A stretch of DNA of 64,000 nt, taken from the NCBI GenBank assembly GCA_951799445.1, contig OX637297.1:13950001-14014000 (forward strand), given 5' to 3'. Below the pieces are notes generated by a model. That model was not told the DNA's origin. It saw nothing but the letters and a program-made list of their open reading frames with translations, and did no database searches. A program made the position numbers and the translations under genes. Positions 36,758 to 48,047 of this stretch are shown one piece after another. The DNA is from Pseudisothecium myosuroides (Eukaryota; Streptophyta; Bryopsida; Hypnales; Lembophyllaceae). The first letter of the stretch is position 1; every line of letters starts with the position of its first letter.

Positions 36758-36778
36758 CCTCTGATGGTGAAACAGAGG
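36758..36778 (+). other. Conserved RNA hairpin in family B LTR (B1)
   Basis: CCTCTG and CAGAGG flank the loop ATGGTGAAA. B2 repeats it at 57268-57288. In B3 the matching stretch appears deleted. Confidence 0.5.
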
Positions 36779-37544
36779 CAAAACTAAACCGGAGTGGAGT
36801 GAGAGTACGTGTGAAAGGACCGGATCGGATCGGTCCAGAGAAGTTCCAGGATCAGAAATTGTAGGATCCTGGGTTGTGATAGGATTATAGGACCAAATAG
36901 CTTGACAGACCGGAAGAGATAAGGAGAGGTCTGGTTGTTGTTTTTGGTGTGTTGTTGTTTCCAATTTTAGATCTAGGACCGGAAAGTAGAAATTGGATAC
37001 TGGCTGAGCTTAAGTTGGGAATAGAGCTAGACACTTCACAGAATCTCGTAGGTTCGATCTTTAGAGTCATTTTGTTATGCTTTAGAGTGGTTTTTGGAAG
37101 TATAACAAGGAATTCACTTACTCTGTGCTGCGACAGCAAGACACACTTAGCCTAATCCAGCAGTCCACGAATCCGGACTCCTCCCCTTGCACACTCTCAC
37201 TTACACATCCACACAAGTGACTATAGATGCGATACGCAAGAGAATAATCCACAAGTGCTTTCTTGAATGCCTCAGATTGAATATACAAGGAAAAAGAATG
37301 ACAGGCCAACAAGCCGGCCTGCCTTTAAAAACCCACAGAAAGGTAGCCTCAATGGCCACCAGAAACCCGGCCAACGGCCAAGCAAAAAGCAAAAAGGCAA
37401 CGGCCCTGAAGACTGTTCCGGGAATACCGGAAAACCGTTAAACTCCTAAGAGTCCGAAACTACTGGCCCCACATCCAGAAAATCCGGTTCCGGAACTACT
37501 ATCCTAGTAAGAATCCTAACTATTATTTCTGCTACCCTAAATAG

Positions 37545-39446
37545 TCACCTATTCCTCTTAGCTTTCTTTACAGAAGTGCCACCCTGAGATGGCGATCCAC
37601 TCGTCTTCTTGGGCGGGGTGGTCTTTGTCTTTGACCTGGTCCGGGGAGGCTGCAACTCTTCTTCCTCCGATTGAGTCGTCTCCTCCTCCTCTTTCGATTT
37701 CGGGTCCGCCTCGCTCAGTAACCATCGTCCCCTTGGTTTCGGAATAGTAAGATTGATGAGCGGGGACGGCGCTGGTGTCTGGAGAAGGGGCTAGAGTATG
37801 TGAGTAAAACTCACCGGATCCGTCCGAGCCGGATTCAACACCGTTTCGGGTAACGCTGGTTCCAGGAAAGTGGAAGCAACCGGTTTGTCCGGAAAGAGAT
37901 TCGCCACCGATGCAGTTCTTCCGGCTGGCACGATTGGAACAACGTCCTTCACCGGAGTCGTAGCCGCAAACTACTTCACCAACGACCTCCTCTTCTGGGC
38001 CGATGCTGTTTTGGCTTGCGACGTTCCGGCGATTGTTCTGCTCTTTGCCGGAGAAGGCTGATGTTGTGCCCCTCCTTCTTGGAGATCATGACCTATGTCA
38101 AAAAGGCCTTGGTCAAGCCCCTCAAGCGGATCCAGGTTTCCCAATAGCTGCCGGACTTCTTTCAGCATTCTCTCGATCTAGACTTCAAAATCCACGAGGA
38201 TGTTCACCACCTTTGATCCGACCACGTGACCATCTTTCACCATCTGGGAATTCCAGAGTGTAGCTCTGGCAAGAATATCCGCCGGATTATCAAACAGGCC
38301 CCGGACATTCCGGACCAGATCGAGGGCTTCCCCCTCCTTTGCTTCTGCAACCAACCTCTCTCTATCCAACCACGCAGCTTGCTCTCAAAACCGGTCCCGT
38401 TCTTGCTCCAAGGTCAGAATCCGGTCCTCCAGCTGCTTCACCGCTTCCGGATCTAGTCTTTCCGTTAACTCCACCAGGATTTGGGCTTCTTCCGTCACAC
38501 CCAATTTCCCGCATATATCCTGGATCAGCGCCGACATCCGCTCATTTTGTGCCCGGGTAGCTATCAGCCATTTGATGGTGGCTTCTAGCTGATCCGTGTC
38601 CGGAAGTGGGTCTCGGGGCTGTTCCACCTCCTCGGCTTCTTGTTTCCCCCGAGTACCCTGATTAGTCGACTTTCGGCGCGTCCCTGCAACATTGGGTGAC
38701 GCATGCTCCATTTCCGTTTCCTCTTCTTCCGGCTCGAGCTCATCCGGTTCATCCTCCGCAGGAAGTCCGTACTTCAACAGATTCTCGCCCTTCCGGTACA
38801 CGGTCATTTCCGGTCCGGCCAGTGCATCCTCTGAGTGGTACAGATGGAAAAGATAGGGGCTAATCGGACTAGATTTCTTGTTCACAATATTGACCGCTAG
38901 CTTTTCCACTACCGAGTGAATGATCACCCCCCAACTGATCGGTCTAGGAGCCGGATTCTCCCTATCTCCCAGTGCTCCAAAAATGGTATTCGCCACAGTC
39001 ATTGTAATCCGGGTGGGCTTTTCCGGATACAAAATAGGGATGAGAAATGCTAACAACTGCCCATCCCGGGGACTCCTACAGTCACTCGCGGTGTTCCCTT
39101 CCTTGGAATCCGCATGATTCCGGAATACGTTCGCGGCGTAACTATCCGTCCGGGCTGCCATTCCGGAACCCCTGGTTGGCGTAAAGTACGCCTTCGCCCA
39201 CAACTTCGGAGTCCAGGCCCTAGAATGACCCCTAATGGTTAAATCAAACTGATTACCCACTCCGGAAACCAGCTCGTCAATCATTCCTTCACTCCGGACG
39301 TTCCATGGACGTTTAATCAACCCTAGACACCCCATGATTTCTAGAGCTCCCTCTAACTCCTTAAGGCGCTCCGGATCCGATGGGATAACCGGTCGCACGT
39401 CCCAGGCTGTCACTACCAACCTCCAGGATCAACTCGCTTCCGCCAT
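37545..39446 (-). pseudogene. Family A LTR protein (copy A2)
   Basis: The original start ATG 39446-39444 is followed at codon 6 by TGA. From there the frame is open for 344 codons (39419-38385), giving the full helical domain (MGCLGLIKRPWNVRSEGMID, LYPEKPTRITMTVANTIFGA, SSPISPYLFHLYHSED), the acidic linker and half of the coiled coil. A stop near 38385 and TAG at 38180-38178 (CGG in A3) interrupt the rest. It is the best A copy for comparing the N-terminal domain. Confidence 0.75.
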
Positions 39447-39892
39447 CTCACCGACTGCTAAGACAATCCGGTGCAATCAGCACCTTCCTCCCTTTCTCTC
39501 CCTAACGCGCCCTAACTCACCACTCTTTCTCTCTTCTAACGCACCGTGGAGGAGCACGGGTAAAAAGAGACTGAATGAGGCTGGTGGTGGGGTTTAAATA
39601 CCTGTCGGAACCCTAAGTTCCCGACCAGCCGAAAGTTCCTATAAGTTCCCTAGCCGGAACCTAGGCAGTAGGTCCCTACGTTCCGGAACTTTCCGGCTTT
39701 CCGGCTACGGTTTCCAGAAGACTGCGTAACCTAATTAGAGTTTTATCTTTTCTACGTAAAGATTAATTTCTATTTCTAATATCTAAGTCCTAACTTTGTA
39801 TTTAAATGCAAAAATTGAAAAAGTTCTGCTACTTTTACCTCTACTAAATTGTTAATTGGGACTTTCCGGATGATATGTACTCCTACACGCCA

Positions 39893-40235
39893 GATTTTAT
39901 ATTGTTGAAGCCAAATGAGACACGCTTTGTGACCACTTTTCTTATGATAGAGCGCTTGGTGGAGGTCAGAGAAGCTATAGAGCAGACCATTGTGGATCCT
40001 CAGTGGAATGAATATGTAAATAAATTGACTAAAGCCGCAACTAGGGCAGCAGCAGCCTCTGTGAGGAGGAAAGTGTGGAGAGATGCGTTTTGGAGGACAC
40101 GTATGAACTTCGTGCACATAGTCAAGCTGGTACTGTTTGCCTTGAAGGAGTTTGATGGGAAGCGCCCGTGCATAGGCAAAGCGTAGCTAGTGATGAGGAA
40201 TGTGAAGTACCATGTGCAGAGTTTGCCTGATCCGC
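39893..40235 (+). pseudogene. hAT transposase (part 2)
   Basis: Resumes exactly in frame after A2 (HSP then DFILLKPNETRFVTTF), continues LMIERLVEVREAIEQTIVD and FDGKRPCIGKA, then TAG at 40184-40186. The residue there is normally Trp, so TGG became TAG. The next codons (LVMRNVKYHVQSLPDP) fit the family. LTR D2 interrupts after 40235. Confidence 0.8.
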
Positions 40236-40705
40236 TGTGGGAGCACGGAAACTCATAGTGAAGAGACATAATATAGAAATTGGTTAGAACTTAGTCAGAA
40301 ATTTCAAAATTTTGGTAAGATATAGGGAATTAGATACAGATACAGATAAATTTTGGATAAGCAGATTCTGAAATTCTAGATTCGTTAAAATGGGTAGTAC
40401 CGGAAGAAGGAATGGATCTTAAATCCGGGTTTAATCGGATTGGAACAGGCTATGGCCTAGGTTTCCGGCCTACGACCCTAGGGAACCCTTACGGGAACGG
40501 TCCTCTTTCCATTCTCCACCGGGAACGATCGGCAGCTTGACGGGTACTTAAGTTCTCGCCAACCCTAGTTCTCTTCATTCTCACTTTGCTGATTTCCTTG
40601 CGCGCTTAGTTGAGAGAAAGAGTGGTGAGCTAGAGATCGCAACAGGGAGAGAAGGGTGAGGTCGGTGCCGACTGCACCGGATTTAGTTGATTGTGTCGGT
40701 GAATT

Positions 40706-42600
40706 ATGGCGGAGTCCAGCAACCCGATAGCGCGTCGGTACTCAATCACGGCTCGGGTGGTTAGGCCGCTTATCCCTTCCGACCCGACTCTTTGGAAGCA
40801 GTTAGAGGAAGATCTAGCCCGGATGGGGTGCCTAGGTTTGATACTTAGGCCATGGAACATTAAGAACCTGGAGATGCTTGAGCAACTCATCTCTGGGGTC
40901 CCGAATCAGTTTGAGTTGACAGTGAGAGGTCGACCCTTAGCTTAGACACCGGATACTTGGGCGGAAGTATACCAGTTCAAGAAGAACGGATCTGAATTAG
41001 GTTCTCGAGTAGAGAAGTACAAAATTGGGAAGTTCCGAAACCCGGTCACCACCAAGGACGGATACCCCGTGAGTGACTGTAAGGATGTTAGGCAGAGACG
41101 GGTGTTGGAATTCCTAATTCCAATTTTGTATCCGGAAAAGCCCACCCGAGTTATGGTTACGGTAGTCAATACTATCTTTGGGGCTTTAGAAGATAAGGTA
41201 GTCCACTGGGGAAAGGTTATAGTAGGCGTAGTGAAGAAATTGGTGGAACACGTAGCGAAAGGGAAGCATAGCCTTCTCAGTCCATATTTGTTCCACACGT
41301 ATCATCAGCAGGAGGTTCTCACTAGCGAAGAGGTGTTGACGTATAACACTAGGCTTGAGATCCTGAAATACGGCCTCACGCACGAAATTCCACCGGATCC
41401 TCCAGTAGAGGAAGAAGAAGAGGGAGAAGAAGAAGAAAAAGAGGATGAACAACAGTAGCAAGACCTGGTCGACTAACGGGAGAAGAGGAGGAAGTCAACC
41501 GATCCAAACTCGCGGGTCGGACAGTCGACACCGGAGAAAGGAGAGCCCAGTGAGCCCCCGGAACCGGAAGCAAAGTCGGAATTCTTTGAAGTCGGAAAAC
41601 AGTGGATGGAGGAGGCTCAGCACCTGCACTTTGGAATGTCGGATATGATACTGGGGATTGCTGCGGAGTTGAAGGTGGAGCCGGACGACATTTTGAAGGA
41701 GATTTGGCGACAACCAAACTTGGATCTGCTCCATGAGAAGGATGAGCAAATTCGAAACTTGGAGAAGGAGCGGGACAACCTCTTAGCTCGGGTAAATTGG
41801 GCGGAGATGGATTTGGCCGGAGCATGACAGAAGGAGACGGAGGCACTCCAACTTGTTTAGAACTTGACAATGTTGGTGGATCAGCCCTCGAAAGCCGTGG
41901 CGAAGTCCAGACTCTTCTGCAACCAGCTAAGTACGGAGGGCACTTATCCGGGTCGAAGGTGGTAACTATTTTGGTTGATTTCCAGGCCCGGATGGAAGGA
42001 ATATTGAAGGAAATGGTCCAGCTGTTGGGGCACCTCGATTCGAATAAGCCCCTGGACTTTATTCACTTTCCGGATCTTCCCAATATCAATTTGTTGAAGA
42101 CACCACAGAGGCAGGGTTCGGGGATCATTCTGCAGTTGTCTTTAGTACCTCCTACGAGCTAGACACGGATTCAAAAGACAATTACCAAGGAGGGCCATGT
42201 GAGGAGTATTCAGTTGATTCCGGTACAGAGGGAGGGTTCTATTCCGGTACCCGGAACTTCCGTACGCAGCGATTTAATCCAACGGATTGGGGCCATGGCA
42301 AATTCGGCCCGAACCAATCCAACCGACTCTCCGCATATGCAGAAGGTATCGCCTAAGAGGGATACAGCACCTATACAGCTGGAGGATTCGCCAGAGAAGG
42401 AAGTGAGGGTGGAGATGATCGAGGAATCCGAGAAGGAGGAGTTCCATTCCAGATCAGTGACGGCATCGGATGACGACCCTCCACCAATCAAGCAGAAGAT
42501 ACAAACCCAAGTTGCAGTGAAGATTACTCCACCGAGATTGGCAAGGAAGCCACTTGCAGGCCCAAGCAGCAGTTCGAAGAAGGTGAAACGAGGAAAGTAG
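40706..42600 (+). pseudogene. Family D LTR protein (copy D2)
   Basis: ATG 40706 (MAESSNPIARRYSITARVVR). The domain order is as in D1, but uninterrupted by the MITE or by C1, so it serves as the reference for D1. Stops include TAG at 40943-40945 (TGG in D1), TAG at 41456-41458 (CAG in D1), a TAA shortly after, and others. The last frame, 42199-42600, ends SSSKKVKRGK. The coiled-coil part carries RNLEKERDNLLARVNWAEMD. Confidence 0.7.
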
Positions 42601-45600
42601 TTAGTTAGTGTGTTTTCAATTAGTTAGGATTTTGACTTTCGAATTCAGAACGGATTTTCCGTGTGTGGGGCCCGATTCCGGATTTCAAGGGGCAGTTGAC
42701 TTTGAACTTTCCGGATATCTTGGGTGGCCCCTGAGTGGTCATCTGGATTTTGGGTGTGACTTTTTGGATTTTTGTTTGGATTTTTAAAAGGTGAGGGCAG
42801 CCTGTTGCCCTCTCATTCCCTCTTTGTCCATTTAGTGTGCATTAGTTTATGTACATTTTTCTTTTCTTTAATCTAAGCCACTAAGTGGACTTTCAGATTT
42901 CTGGCTATGTGTGCGTTTTCTTGATTAGTTGTGAAGTGTCAAAGGATGAGAGAGGGCGGGTGAGGAGGAATCTGGATCATGGGTATCTGGATCTGATTTG
43001 AACGAGTAAGTTTGTAAGGAAGTTTTCTGGGCTTGAGAATGAGGACTTGAGCGTAATACCTTTAAAATCCCTGTCGCAGCACAGAGTAAGCAATTTCCCT
43101 GTTATACTCCCAAAAATCACTCTAGAGCATAACAAAGTGACTCTAAAGATCAAACCCACGAGATCCTGTGAAGTATCTAGCCTTATTTAGTATCTAAACT
43201 CAGTCAGTACCCAAATTCCACTGTCTTATCCTCTAATTTCCTAAACTACTCTAGATCCGGTTTGATCTCTCACAGCCACTTGGATAGCCATCCAGATCGC
43301 AGGTCACACAAAGACCCCCCATATGATCCTCTCATACTACAACGACCTTGACGCCAAGTTCCCTCCATGCGAAGTTAGGCAATTACAAGTACATCCATCC
43401 ATTCCAACATTAACTAAAGTTCTTCCATTTACCAAATAGGATAGCGAGACCTCATAGGAGATCGGACATTCAACCAGATTTTCCACCCAGGAGTTCTAGC
43501 GCAACTAGGGAATCCCTCCTTATCCACCTAGCCTAACAACGGCTTTCTCACCTGGAATCCTAAACTTTAGAAATGCTGAGGAACTGAAATCCACTCCCAA
43601 CTCTTTTAGTACCCACTCACTTGCATATAAGATCAAAACAATAACATCAAGGGGAGAAATCACTCCCAAAACAACCAGCACCCTCCTAACTCCTCACCAT
43701 ACAACCCTGCCACACTCGGGAAAGATGCACAACAAGAAGCAAATAGAGTATGCAAGAAAATTCAGGTGAAAAAGACTCTCAGCCTTCCCCGAAGGGACTG
43801 ACTTTTATACACAATTTAATATCTACAAAGGCAAAAAAGCCTCCCAGAAAATCCGCACGGGACTTTTGGTCTCATCCAATCCGGTCAGACTAGATAAACA
43901 TCCGATCCGGTCCATCCTATCATACACTTTACAAAAATAATTCCTATCTATTCTACCATACCCTGATCTACTCTTTGATCTGTATCTGGGTTCACATTTT
44001 GGTCTATACCTTGGTCCATACTCTGATCCAGGCCTTGATCTAAACTCTAATCCAGTGTAGGACTCTTGGGATCCGTTCCCAACTGCTCGAAAACTTCCAC
44101 CAAGTTTCGGTTCCGCTCCTCGGTTTCACGTTCAGGGACATCAGACCCTAGCAATGAATCTAGGTTGATGGGTGCCGCGAGTTTTTGTCCACTCTTCTTC
44201 GACTGGGGAGTCTGATCCTTGCCCTCCCTTTGATCGCAACCAACCGGAAATGATTCCAGTAGCAAGAGTTCCGAAAGATGGATCTCCCTGGAAAACATGG
44301 ATCCGGTCAACCTCTGGCTGCTCACCTCCATCTAGTTTGCTGCCTCTCGTGCTTCCATTATTACCGCTTCTACCTGCTCGGTGAGGTCAGACAGGATCCG
44401 AACCATCCGGGAACCTGCTAGCTTTTTATCCTTGAGTACTCCCTCATCAAATAACTTCGCCTTGGTGACGGCTGTTCTGGTTTCTCCGAAAGTGGCCTTC
44501 ACCCGCTCTGCTACCTTCCGAGTCTCTTCCGCCATCTCTTGAGTGGCGGTTATGTCCTCCTTGAAGGTGAAAATCTCCGCCTTCAACATATTGACTTCCT
44601 CCTGAAGTTGGCAAATCTCTGCTTCTTGCTTCCGAGTTTTGTCCAAACTGGTGATGCACTCCGCCACCTTTGCTGCAAGTTTGCTGCTCACTGGCGCATC
44701 CACCAACTTTTCGATCTCGGTGTGAGCTCCCAATTTGTCACTTGGGACTTGTAGAATTATTTTTTTGGAAATTTGCAATTTAAAGTTGATAAAAGTATAC
44801 AAAAATCTATAAAAAGAGTGTAGAACCGAAATAGGGTTGTGTCATACCTATTATAGTATTTGGTCTAGATTTGTGTTTTTTACTTAGAATCCCCCAAACC
44901 TTGCCTAAAAATGGTATAAAAATAACGAAAAGATTAGATTTGGAGGATTCGAGTCACACAGCCCCAAAAGGGCTAAATCCCACCATGAATGTGGCGATTC
45001 AGGGCTAGGTCGGTCCGAGGGATCCACAGCGAGGCCACTAGGTCGGGTCCTAGAGTTAGATTTAGAATTCCCCATTAGATCAACGAATTCCCAAAATCCC
45101 GATTGTTAGCATGCAAGAGCCACTCACGCAAGACCGGGCCCGTGGAGGAATCTACAGCCCAAGGATGTGTTCTAGGGTGAATCCCATGCCAGGAGTCCAA
45201 CGGCGAAATCGATTTGCCAAGATTCCTCCACTTGCAGAAGATTCCCGCACCGTCGCTAATTCGAGGAGATGGCCAGTTTTGAATCTCTATTGACCAATCG
45301 TGCCAGGTACGGAAACACACCCGCACGTCTTTCATGTGACTCCCTGAGAGGTCATGTGAAAAATCCCGGCATCTTCCGACTTGCGGAAGAACCTTTTTCC
45401 GGGTGGTCAACCCTCCTAACCTCCAACGGGAATTTCATGGAAATTACCCAGGTTACAATAAAATCTCACTAAAAATTAGACTAGCTTGTTTTATGTTAAT
45501 AATGCGCTCCGTGAAGTTTCAAGACATTCCGATAGCGGCAAGTACCCGAACCGACGAGATTCCTCGGGAATTAATCACGTGGCGGGGTCCCCGCCACGTT

Positions 45601-47154
45601 GACCGGCATTCCGGGACCATACGATGGCGAAATGAAGTCAATCAAAAGTCCTTCCCGACTCTCTCGCACCTACCGGAGACCCTAGGCTATTCACATTTCT
45701 CAAATTAGGAGACCCCCAAGATCTAGGATTTTACCACGATTTGGTTTTTAAACTAAATTAGCCTACGATGGGTTTTTTGGCCTCGGTACGAGGGGTAAGG
45801 GGATCTAGGACTAAACACGGTGATCTGGATCCAACGGCGCAATCCGTTCGGCGATTGGAGCTAATCTCCAAAAGTTAGGATGTTGGTCCAGCATAGATGG
45901 TAGAAGTAGAAATTTAGAATGTAGGATGAAAATCTTTGAGGATGAGGTTGAAAATCCCCGTTGATAAGGTTACCTTAGAACTCTAGAGGGAGGGGTGAGC
46001 CCTTGGAAACCTATATAAGGGCCCCATTTCTCTCTCTAGAACACCCCCAATTCTTGTTTTGGGTCCGTGGGTCCAAGTTATTTTGGATATTTTGGCGTTT
46101 GAAGCCAAAAACCTCTACGGTGTTTTCGGAGCACTTTTGGCTCCATTGTTGCTTATTTTCAAGCTTTGAAGGTCCTTGGGGGTCCTTCTACCTTGCTTTG
46201 TGTACTCTTTTGTGAAGTTTTTTGGTACTTTGTTGTGAGTGGAGAGCCTCTCTCTCTCCCTCTTGTACGTGTTGTGATCTAACTTGTGAAGTTTAAGAGT
46301 CCTTTTTTTTTCGTATCTTGCACTAATCCTAAAGTCACCCCCCACCGTACCTTGGCGATGCCCCTTTGGGGGGCCTTTAGCGTGTGAGCTTTGTGTTTTT
46401 CGTAGTCTAACTTGTGTGTTTCTCTTTGTGTTTTTTCTTACACCCTCATCTAACCTTCTCCTTGTTGAGTGGACCCCCCTCCGGGACGGCGAAGCTTTGA
46501 ACTCACGTGTGGTTGTTTTCTTTAAAAGTTTAGCTTTTCCCTCTTCTAAAGTCTCTCTCACTGTGTGGACCCCCCTTGGGAACGGCGAAGCTTTGAACTA
46601 GTAACAAAGTAGAAGTCCTAAAGCGTATGTTAAAAGTGTAGACGGCAGAGCTTTGAACCCCCGGGGAGTCTAGAAGTCCTAAAGTTGGTGTTAAAACCAA
46701 TTTCACGGCGAAGCTTTGCACCTCCCCCGTGTTTAGATCCAAAGTCTAGTTTCCAAGACCTTTGTGGAAACCTCCAGAGTTTAGCTTCCAAGATATGTAG
46801 GTTCCTTTGCACTTAGTAAAGTTTAGTCATTTCCCAAAGTTTAAGAGAGTTTAGTGGTTCCCCAAGTTTTATTTAGTTAGTTGTATCCCAAAAATCTTAG
46901 TAGATCTAGCACCCCCCAAAGTTCTATCCCCCCCTAGGTTAGCAAGAATCTAGTCTTTTTATTTGGCTTTAGCCAAATTTCTAGTCTCTTTAGCCTTAGT
47001 CAGAAATCGAGTTCCAGAACCAGCATAACAAGCCAGCCAACATCAGACCAGCAAACGAGCCAGCCAACAAACAGAACCAGCAGCCATAACCGGGAAAAAA
47101 AAAAAGAAATTAATTAAAAAATTTGGCCGACCCCTCAGCCAGCCAGCCGGAGGG

Positions 47155-47310
47155 CCAGCAGCTCTCCCGATACAGCAGCTCTCCGGTACAGCAGCTATCC
47201 CGGTACAGCGGCTCTCCCGGTACAGCAGCTCTCCGGTACAGCAGCTCTCCCGATACAGCAGCTGTCCGATACAGCAGCTCTCTCGGTACAGCAGCTCTCT
47301 CAGTCCAGCA
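47155..47310. repeat. CAGCAGCTCTCCCGGTA minisatellite in LTR C2
   Basis: About eight units of 18-20 bp such as GGTACAGCAGCTCTCC in tandem. C1 has an unrelated CAGTCCAGTTCA repeat in the equivalent place. Confidence 0.8.
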
Positions 47311-47984
47311 GGGGAGGCTGGGGCCATTCGGGCTCCTCCCCAAATTTTGGACTCTCTCGTTTTTTTTATTTATTTTTGGTTCTCCCCAAACCCGAACACA
47401 AACAAAGGCAAAACAAACCAAAAGCATGTTGGACTAATTTTGTGCTAAGAGGGGTTGAAGTAGGACTAGGGCTAAAAATACAAAAGGGAGGAGGGAGAAA
47501 TAGAGGTTGCCATTCCACACGCCACCTGCACAAAAACATCCGGTTCAACCTGCATCACCACTCACACCTACACACAATGGAAGGAAATTAGGGAGAAGGA
47601 TGTGTTATAGGAGTGGAAGGGAGAGAGACGATGAATAGTGCCTATTTAGGAGATTAGGTAGGAAATCTAGAAGAACTCCTTGCAACCGTTGGGAGGAGGA
47701 TTAGGATGACACAAAGCAAGGTTGCGTAAGAGGGTAGGAAGAACATTTAAATCCTTCTCGTAGTTTGAAACCATAGTGTAAGACTCATAAAAGCTTAGGT
47801 GGAATAGTGCTAGTGTAGAAGAAGGAGGAGAGAAAGAAAAGGAGAAGGAAATGGGGGGAAAGGGTTAGAACATCATACGTGTAACGTTTTCTTTTCTACA
47901 AATTAAGCCGTGGGCCTTGAAAGAAAATAAAAAAAATAAAAACCATAACGCAAAAATAAAAGAAGACAATCGCAAGTGGTCACC

Positions 47985-48047
47985 ATAGAGCACGAGGACG
48001 CGCATGTAGATGGGGATGACGTCATTTCCGACACTAGCAGTAACGAG
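47985..48047 (+). pseudogene. LTR-encoded first exon, start codon lost (C2)
   Basis: Same 63-nt frame as C1 19726-19788, with ATA in place of ATG. It keeps the acidic character (HEDAHVDGDDVISDTSSNE) and a GTGGGT donor. Most differences from C1 are in third positions. Confidence 0.4.

Larger units (their letters stand above)
33661..37135 (+). mobile_element. Family B LTR (copy B1), 3475 bp
   Basis: Starts TGTCGCAATGTGAATTATTG, ends CTCTGTGCTGCGACA, with perfect GCAAG duplications (33656-33660 and 37136-37140). A TATA box (33891) precedes the ORF and a second, TATATTA at 36100, follows it. The shared block GTCGTTGTAGTATGAGAGG and hairpin 36758-36778 lie near the 3' end. It sits inside A2, so it is younger than A2. 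Confidence 0.9.
32943..39887 (-). mobile_element. Family A LTR (copy A2) with nested B1
   Basis: On the minus strand it starts TGTAGGAGTACATATCATCC and ends TACGCATACGACA. Flanks are CGCCG (32938-32942) and CGCCA (39888-39892), four of five. Removing B1 (33661-37135) leaves about 3.47 kb, the length of A3. It interrupts the hAT transposase. Confidence 0.85.

Noticed and set aside
33661..37135. Family B as a DNA transposon with TGTCGCA/TGCGACA inverted ends
   Set aside because: The inverted match is only about 8 bp, the duplication is 5 bp, and A, D and E with the same 3' module lack the long inverted repeat. LTR ends explain all families.
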